Assembly (NCBI GenBank): GCA_900770515.1
Contig: CAAHDP010000213.1
Span: 1-11,537 of the forward strand
Reading direction: 5' to 3'
DNA from: an uncultured Prevotella sp.
GTDB lineage: Bacteria > Bacteroidota > Bacteroidia > Bacteroidales > Bacteroidaceae
Length of the DNA: 11,537 nucleotides
The position numbers were made by a program, and so were the translations under genes. The first letter of the stretch is position 1, and each line of letters opens with the position of its first letter. Shown piece by piece: positions 9,601 through 11,537 of the stretch. Below the pieces are notes generated by a model. It was not told where the DNA came from and did no database searches. It was given only the letters and a program-made list of their open reading frames with translations.

Positions 9601-9732
9601 AGCGGCATCAAGCAGGTTTACACCAAGCAGGCTCGCAAGGCTAGACTATACAACATGAATGGTCAGCGTATAGATGTAGACAATGCCAACGGCGTAGTAG
9701 TGACAGATCATTATAAATATGTAGCCAAATAG
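3616..9732 (+). CDS. Giant multidomain secreted protein (InlB-like repeats, LRR module, Ig-like folds, helical core)
   Basis: A 2038-residue protein with signal peptide 1-21 (cleavage AWA-QA). Two InlB-like beta repeats (about 44-117 and 132-204; ASTGYKFVAWL and ANTGYQLKQWL motifs) sit between Pro/Asn/Asp-rich linkers. A BspA-type module with cap (about 218-375; AMTPPEV ... VVYVPASAL) follows, then carboxypeptidase-regulatory/transthyretin-like folds (clearest at 548-636) and Ig-like domains (about 880-1040). Residues about 1022-1595 lie in sharply AT-rich DNA and include a charged helical region (about 1365-1498) and a Gly/Ala-rich hydrophobic stretch (about 1499-1556). A module DPSGYVYEAV ... 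DVPQGMWQVKFEKEGYE (about 1598-1695) comes next, then Ig-like domains (about 1700-1915) and a chitobiase-C-like domain (YYTLDGSCPC, about 1920-1995). The tail KARLYNMNGQRI looks like a decayed sorting domain. It starts 30 bp after the preceding stop codon. No catalytic site was recognised; surface structure or adhesion is only inferred. Confidence 0.8.
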   Translation: MKHKIFYILFLCTLMPLAAWAQAGGGYNPPNPGDPDAPNDKEVYKLTLSATPKGSSSFNRNEQQQVTAGKEIYIEAYASTGYKFVAWLCDGDTLSKSRGFYYTMPQKNVALTAVMRYYPDSPGDPETPKARYQVKVKAEPANAGSFNFSNQQLEAGSDIDIWAYANTGYQLKQWLVGDSVVKDTNFLMYKVPNRNSEVVAQFIYNPQNPENPKKNYWNKETGEVIIDDFTEGNLKSTIDNTTGNYSSQDVQMITVAGKIGGGDFSVTRDFSNCTLIDMSRTSGIDNVPSYAFYNTNVENVYLPSCIEKIGYRTFAGCKSLSAITLYAMTPPEVDKETFYEANEGFVVYVPASALARYQADKTWGEFNLMPIQDDIHALQVSLPQGTDAKVYSQMWIELTNTKSGQKMHYVMTGRDSYTFANLIKNTTWNVTLRNARGDIFAEINNVEVKDEDVKVSFNQLAVPQQLSLSVAAPDGTDVTSQTQVTWTDQEGNYLAQSFAMGGLLAGSKLNYSLSLNEQLATQYAIPGKTECTVKEQDNNIKIQLQPLPSVSLSGKVTDLVTKSGISGAIITASQTFDGKYTKTVSSKADQEGKFSLNMSNVPTQLTIAATDYVSQSIDCTDLLKDQAASVELGDVALKPISGATLSLKFNYKRCSDSGEEAEGAQGWFSDYNNVVFGIYNKTQKKSIKQFSVQYPQIVLLEEVSEGDQLELTATSKSEAFMPVTTTATIDNKLQATVTFNVAELGKIEATYSKNYNVSVVGSLYDAAGKLQKTSEYANASLTFSNLSDGYYTLLSMGKSKLFNTVYKLDELKQSGLKEGTDYILSNIKVESGNISKLSISEIPTLNESKLYFTGDNTSFTVNKQSIVAGNYITLTGKVDFKQAYAKKVSNVSLVVDIPDACSFVENSVMVGNSTSNYVLEGNRLTIPMVRYTDRVRFCVIPTQGGEYAPSAQIEFDLNGNTMSQPIGSASYTAKDLSISVPKTVAKTSVSISGMAIGRSEVKVYDGDVLIGQTTSLANGMWTIECKLDNPYNLSIHHIKAEAITSKGLSLWTNTTDVMYDQEAIEISKVHMYHHNPEMNTTYDVVFDYQNPTPPQQYTYYIYNKEFSFTIDFTNNDTTKIKDVILYVQTGDGNWKSLPTTFNKIKDCWTASSEFGNMYDGNIPRNVGIGYRVVSDIRFDTRSVTEFYNNNMDETTYFKSSITDIENNYSKINDLEINSATYKEEFDNLMNEMLKTDNWENILPHVDISLDENIVKERLTSIKDSTLTDEKFFANLENGFNLEGKQEFTYGDYTIKYDNCEDIQTSNLKEYTKYTTCEGKEIYVLARDNKFEYIDLQNKLHVCLTISGNMPARMSSRVSDEGGIKDIKAWIAKLYDIGLQIGQKKNPIEDVIKNTEIKHQEILDRLAELKGYADDYKSKKLMLSYEGVQKEIAKTSKNLAKTGKYLKWLKFLQRSLPILNAVQFIGSMQADLNDLIDLYYSVPEPCDSDDIRANKIKRDIILLGTGAGAYAVCQATLIASSIGALIPSVALATHTLGTSLAIEAALITAQVLAAWAYERSMLHYKEDFESRINELKCYDRKNPNPIPNQHQGGGTTPRIDPSGYVYEAVASNRVQGVTATCYYKEMVEDMYGDLHENIVKWDAEEYAQQNPLFTDENGMYRWDVPQGMWQVKFEKEGYETAYSEWLPVPPPQLEVNVGIKQNVQPLVKEAKAYEQAIELEFDKYMMTETLNEENIIVMEGDKAVKAHVKYQDLETSGSDDKTTYARKIRVEAEKPFEAKEVQIFVSNKVKSYAGIRMQEDYTQTFGIELEVKEIACDSIVQITYGEPTALTIQVLPVAAAAGKTLQVSTSSSMMLNIESSKAVVIGEDGKAEVTVTGELPGTAALTYTIEGYDIEGNSTVKIAQTGEQTVATPTANVASGSEVQKGAAITLACETKDATIYYTLDGSCPCLNTENRKVYDGTPVIINETSVLKVMATAEGMAESDIAEYTYIVSTASGIKQVYTKQARKARLYNMNGQRIDVDNANGVVVTDHYKYVAK
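6680..8400 (+). other. AT-rich block inside the giant gene (recombined segment?)
   Basis: Base composition changes abruptly within the reading frame. Hand counts give 34/60 G+C at 5401-5460, but 11/60 at 6901-6960, 21/60 at 7021-7080 and 18/60 at 7861-7920. G+C rises again just after the GGGGGAGG run near 8385-8392. The left edge falls within an Ig-like domain (after ANGMWT), and the right edge falls immediately before the DPSGYVYEAV module. The frame is unbroken, so the segment is translated. Edges are accurate only to about 30 bp by eye. This looks like allelic replacement by recombination with a low-G+C relative rather than insertion of a mobile element, since no terminal repeats are seen. 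Confidence 0.7.
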
Positions 9733-9823
9733 AACCGTCAATCGGGGTATAATTCCCTGCGGATACTATTTAGGTACATGAGACACGATTAGATGATAGA
9801 ACAAGATTGAATCATAAAACACC

Positions 9824-9864
9824 AAAAGGGATGAACCGCACATCATAGCGATTCATCCCTTTTT
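9824..9864 (+). terminator. Rho-independent terminator of the two-gene surface-protein unit
   Basis: AAAAGGGATGAA (9824-9835) pairs perfectly with TTCATCCCTTTT (9852-9863) over 12 bp, with a 16-nt loop in which a further CG/CG pair can form. The T-tract at 9860-9864 completes a plus-strand terminator 91 bases after the stop codon of the giant gene. The A-tract on the left arm could make it weakly active in the other direction. Confidence 0.85.
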
Positions 9865-9908
9865 CCTAACTTTGAAAAAATGAGCGACGCATAGTCAAAG
9901 TCTGGGGG

Positions 9909-9938
9909 GTCTATCCACGGACTATCTCTCCTGAACCC
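9909..9938. repeat. Partial, loop-inverted copy of the palindrome at 152-196
   Basis: GACTATCTCTCCTGAACCC (9920-9938) matches GACTATCTCTCCTGAGCCC (179-197) at 18 of 19 positions. The bases before it, GTCTATCCACG (9909-9919), match the reverse complement of the loop of the first copy with one base missing. The opposite long arm is absent here, so this copy folds only into a 3-bp stem around TATCCACG. The two copies bracket the surface-protein unit. Confidence 0.65.
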
Positions 9939-9993
9939 AAAATACCAACAGAATGGCTGCTTTTTTTTATAAGGTTAAAAGATGGCTTTTCTG

Positions 9994-10065
9994 CCAAAAA
10001 GTGGCGATAGTGGTGCTAAATCTCTTAAAAAACATAGTTTTAGCACCACTATCGCCACTTTTTGG
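9994..10065. repeat. Perfect 27-bp inverted repeat between convergent operons (probable bidirectional terminator or palindromic element)
   Basis: Bases 9994-10020 are the exact reverse complement of 10039-10065, with an 18-base spacer (10021-10038). Each arm has the core AGTGGCGATAGTGGTGCTAA and a five-base A or T tract near its outer end. The right end is 10 bases beyond the hipA stop codon, so as minus-strand RNA the hairpin is well placed to end the hipBA transcript, and it could also stop read-through from the left. The stem is much longer than an ordinary terminator needs, so it may be a MITE- or REP-like palindrome used as a terminator. Confidence 0.75.
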
Positions 10066-10075
10066 TAAAATCACG

Positions 10076-11185
10076 CTATCTTTCACCAGACTTAACCTGT
10101 AAAGATATCTCTTTGTAGATTTCTCGGCATCTCTTTTCCTTCATTTTATTCTTTACACCAACGGCAATCATATCCTCTATGGTCGGATGCCCAGTTCCAT
10201 TTACAGATGTTGCGTGTTCACCATTATATCCCTCGGTGCAATGGGTGAGGTCGTAGGCAGGAGCTAAATGCCAGTGCCATTTGCCATCGCTCTCTTTCTG
10301 AACCAAGAAAGAGAAGTTCTTGCAGTGGTCGTCCTTGTTGTCCATTATATAATTAAAAACCATACGGCGGAACATCTCTTCTACATCCTCTTGGCTCTGA
10401 GTAAGATAACCTGTAAGTGCCAAAAGGTTAAGGTAATCGAGAATGGGGTTGGTAAGGGAAACGTTGAGCAAGGCTCCAGCTGTGGCTACGTGAATGCGTT
10501 CGCCTGTTGGAGAAATGTCGAAGCGACGGCAGGCAAAATACTTGTCGTTTATCAGTTTGAAGTCGGGTACTTGAATACCACATTGCTTGGCTATCTCATT
10601 ATAATGATACTCTTGCTTTCCCATATCTTGTGGGTCATAGGTATGGCGAAATTTGACCAACCAATGACCATCCTCATTTGTGAAAATGGCTTTCGGGCGA
10701 CAACCGCCACTATTACCACTATTATATAATAGTAATCCAGCGTCATTATCCTGTTGCTCCTTCAACACCTCCAAGGCTTTGGCTTGTAAAAGGTCAAAGT
10801 CCCCTATCTCGTGTCCAGTCTGGATAGAAGTTATAGGTTCGTAGGTCAATGCGCCCATACCTCCATTGCCCACGATGCTCAGTCGGTCGAGAGCAGATAG
10901 CTCAAAGTCGTTGATGCCCTCTTTTAGCAAGGCTTTATGCAATAGGTATCTACCATATCCATCGGGAAGGCTGTCTTCGAAGATGCCAAAGTTCCCGTTG
11001 AAAGGGGTGGCTTTGGCAATGAAAAGACCAGGCTTCAGTGGCAATTCCAACGGAGATATACTAAAGCCAGATGCCAACCACTGATTGTCATACTCGAATG
11101 TGCATACTTTTCCATCGGCACTCAATGACAGTGTGCCGACTTTCTCCTGGTGATATTTCACGGCTAAAGATTCTATATGTTTCAT
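10076..11185 (-). CDS. hipA: HipA-family Ser/Thr kinase (toxin-like)
   Basis: A 369-residue protein of the HipA family. In well-studied members this kinase phosphorylates aminoacyl-tRNA synthetases or translation factors, stops growth, and is neutralised by HipB. The N-terminal HipA subdomain (about 1-115) is fused on, with EDSLPDGYGRYLL and LDRLSIVGNGGMGAL motifs. The kinase part shows the glycine-rich loop SGNSGGCRPK (156-165), a nucleotide-binding Lys in LVKF (Lys178), the catalytic motif DNKDDHCKN (282-290; Asp286, Asn290) and the metal-binding Asp312 in PAYDL. All key catalytic residues are present. By ungapped comparison with HipA, the autophosphorylated loop serine (seven residues before the loop Lys165) is Asn158 here, with Ser159 next to it. 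The start codon overlaps the hipB stop (ATGA), implying translational coupling. At 369 residues it is shorter than E. coli HipA (440). Target unknown. Confidence 0.85.
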   Translation of the reverse strand: MKHIESLAVKYHQEKVGTLSLSADGKVCTFEYDNQWLASGFSISPLELPLKPGLFIAKATPFNGNFGIFEDSLPDGYGRYLLHKALLKEGINDFELSALDRLSIVGNGGMGALTYEPITSIQTGHEIGDFDLLQAKALEVLKEQQDNDAGLLLYNSGNSGGCRPKAIFTNEDGHWLVKFRHTYDPQDMGKQEYHYNEIAKQCGIQVPDFKLINDKYFACRRFDISPTGERIHVATAGALLNVSLTNPILDYLNLLALTGYLTQSQEDVEEMFRRMVFNYIMDNKDDHCKNFSFLVQKESDGKWHWHLAPAYDLTHCTEGYNGEHATSVNGTGHPTIEDMIAVGVKNKMKEKRCREIYKEISLQVKSGER

Positions 11186-11520
11186 TGTCTGTAAGCCTTT
11201 TTCTTGTTAGCGTTTCTTTTTATCTGTTGCAACTCCTCCATGGTGGAGTACTTGGGTTGCGAGAAGATGTTCTTGATTTCCGAGGTATATTCCAAAGCTA
11301 TGGCGATACCTATCAGATTTTTGAGGGAGATGAGGCCCTTTTGTTCGAATCTGGTGATGTTGCTGACGGCAACGCCTGACTTGTCTGCCACTTGCTCACG
11401 TGTCAGATTCTTCTCTATTCTTCGTTTTCTGAAGTCGTTTGCCATCTCCTTTGCAATCTCATCAGGATTGTCGTGGAGGTAGTTATCTAATATTGCTAAT
11501 ATATTATTCGTTTCTTGCAT
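11182..11520 (-). CDS. hipB: HipB-like XRE-family antitoxin/repressor
   Basis: A 112-residue protein with a helix-turn-helix domain of the Cro/C1 (XRE) class at about residues 26-80: FRKRRIEKNLTREQVADKSG, then VAVSNITRFEQKG, then a hydrophobic helix with LKNLIGIAIALEY. It has about 25 acidic residues' worth of N-terminal extension and a basic Lys/Asn-rich tail (about 99-112). Such proteins bind the operon promoter and the HipA partner, repressing transcription and blocking the kinase. Its TGA stop shares bases with the hipA ATG, so the two are one operon. The ATG at 11518-11520 is the first in frame and gives a normal length. Only 17 bases lie upstream in the window, so the promoter and operators are not visible. 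HipB function is inferred from position and fold. Confidence 0.85.
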   Translation of the reverse strand: MQETNNILAILDNYLHDNPDEIAKEMANDFRKRRIEKNLTREQVADKSGVAVSNITRFEQKGLISLKNLIGIAIALEYTSEIKNIFSQPKYSTMEELQQIKRNANKKKAYRQ

Positions 11521-11537
11521 AATCGTTGGGATAATAA

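Larger units (their letters stand above)
9733..10075. other. 343-bp convergent intergenic region with terminator, partial palindrome and long inverted repeat
   Basis: No coding sequence is apparent. It separates the plus-strand surface-protein unit from the minus-strand hipBA unit. From left to right it carries about 90 bases of featureless sequence, an intrinsic terminator (9824-9864), a partial copy of the palindrome also found at 152-196, an isolated run of eight T residues (9961-9968), and a perfect 27-bp inverted repeat. Confidence 0.8.

Noticed and set aside
152..9938. Terminal inverted repeats of a transposon carrying the two large genes
   Set aside because: The shared element is a palindrome, one copy is partial, no target-site duplication was seen, and no transposase or recombinase is encoded between them.
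9961..9968. Run of eight T residues as a phase-variation tract or terminator tail
   Set aside because: It lies outside any coding frame, so slippage would not switch a gene, and no stable stem precedes it on the plus strand.
10268..10729. Plus-strand open frame of 153 codons opposite hipA
   Set aside because: The minus strand carries all HipA catalytic motifs across this interval. The plus-strand frame has no recognisable domain.

Overview
The window looks like chromosomal DNA of a Bacteroidales bacterium, most likely a gut Prevotella/Segatella (P. copri-like). The grounds are BspA-type leucine-rich repeats in a secreted protein, C-terminal tails resembling the type IX secretion (T9SS) sorting domain, a TAnnTTTG promoter box, start codons without a clear Shine-Dalgarno sequence, and Bacteroidetes-style HipA/HipB proteins. 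The species call is inference from protein style; no marker gene is present.

Layout. Positions 1-135 hold the last 44 codons of a gene resembling the Bacteroidetes AAA+ ATPase (ATPase_2/DUF234-like) family. A G+C-rich palindrome follows (152-196), then a decayed scrap of a BspA-type leucine-rich repeat (211-309), then an AT-rich control region. That region has a TAnnTTTG promoter box (381-388) flanked by two copies of a palindromic 12-mer set 32 bp apart. Two large plus-strand genes, 30 bp apart and probably co-transcribed, fill 466-9732. The first encodes a 1039-residue BspA-like protein with a T9SS-type tail. The second encodes a 2038-residue multidomain secreted protein with InlB-like repeats, one BspA-type module, several Ig/transthyretin-like folds, an unusual helical and hydrophobic stretch, and a chitobiase-C-like domain near the end. 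A strong intrinsic terminator (9824-9864) closes this unit.

An inverted partial copy of the upstream palindrome (9909-9938) and a perfect 27-bp inverted repeat (9994-10065) lie between this unit and a convergent minus-strand hipB-hipA operon. In that operon the two reading frames overlap by ATGA, and the operon runs to the right edge of the window.

How the parts fit together. The two large genes look like a co-expressed cell-surface module, perhaps for adhesion or host/microbe contact. The hipBA pair is a separate toxin-antitoxin-like cassette. The most notable features are the compositional break inside the 2038-residue gene (about 6680-8400, around 30% G+C by sampled lines against about 55% on the 5' side), the twin operator-like palindromes around the promoter, the related palindromic element at both ends of the two-gene unit, and the LRR scrap that shares a one-residue deletion with the last repeat of the downstream gene. 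Together they suggest a locus shaped by recombination.
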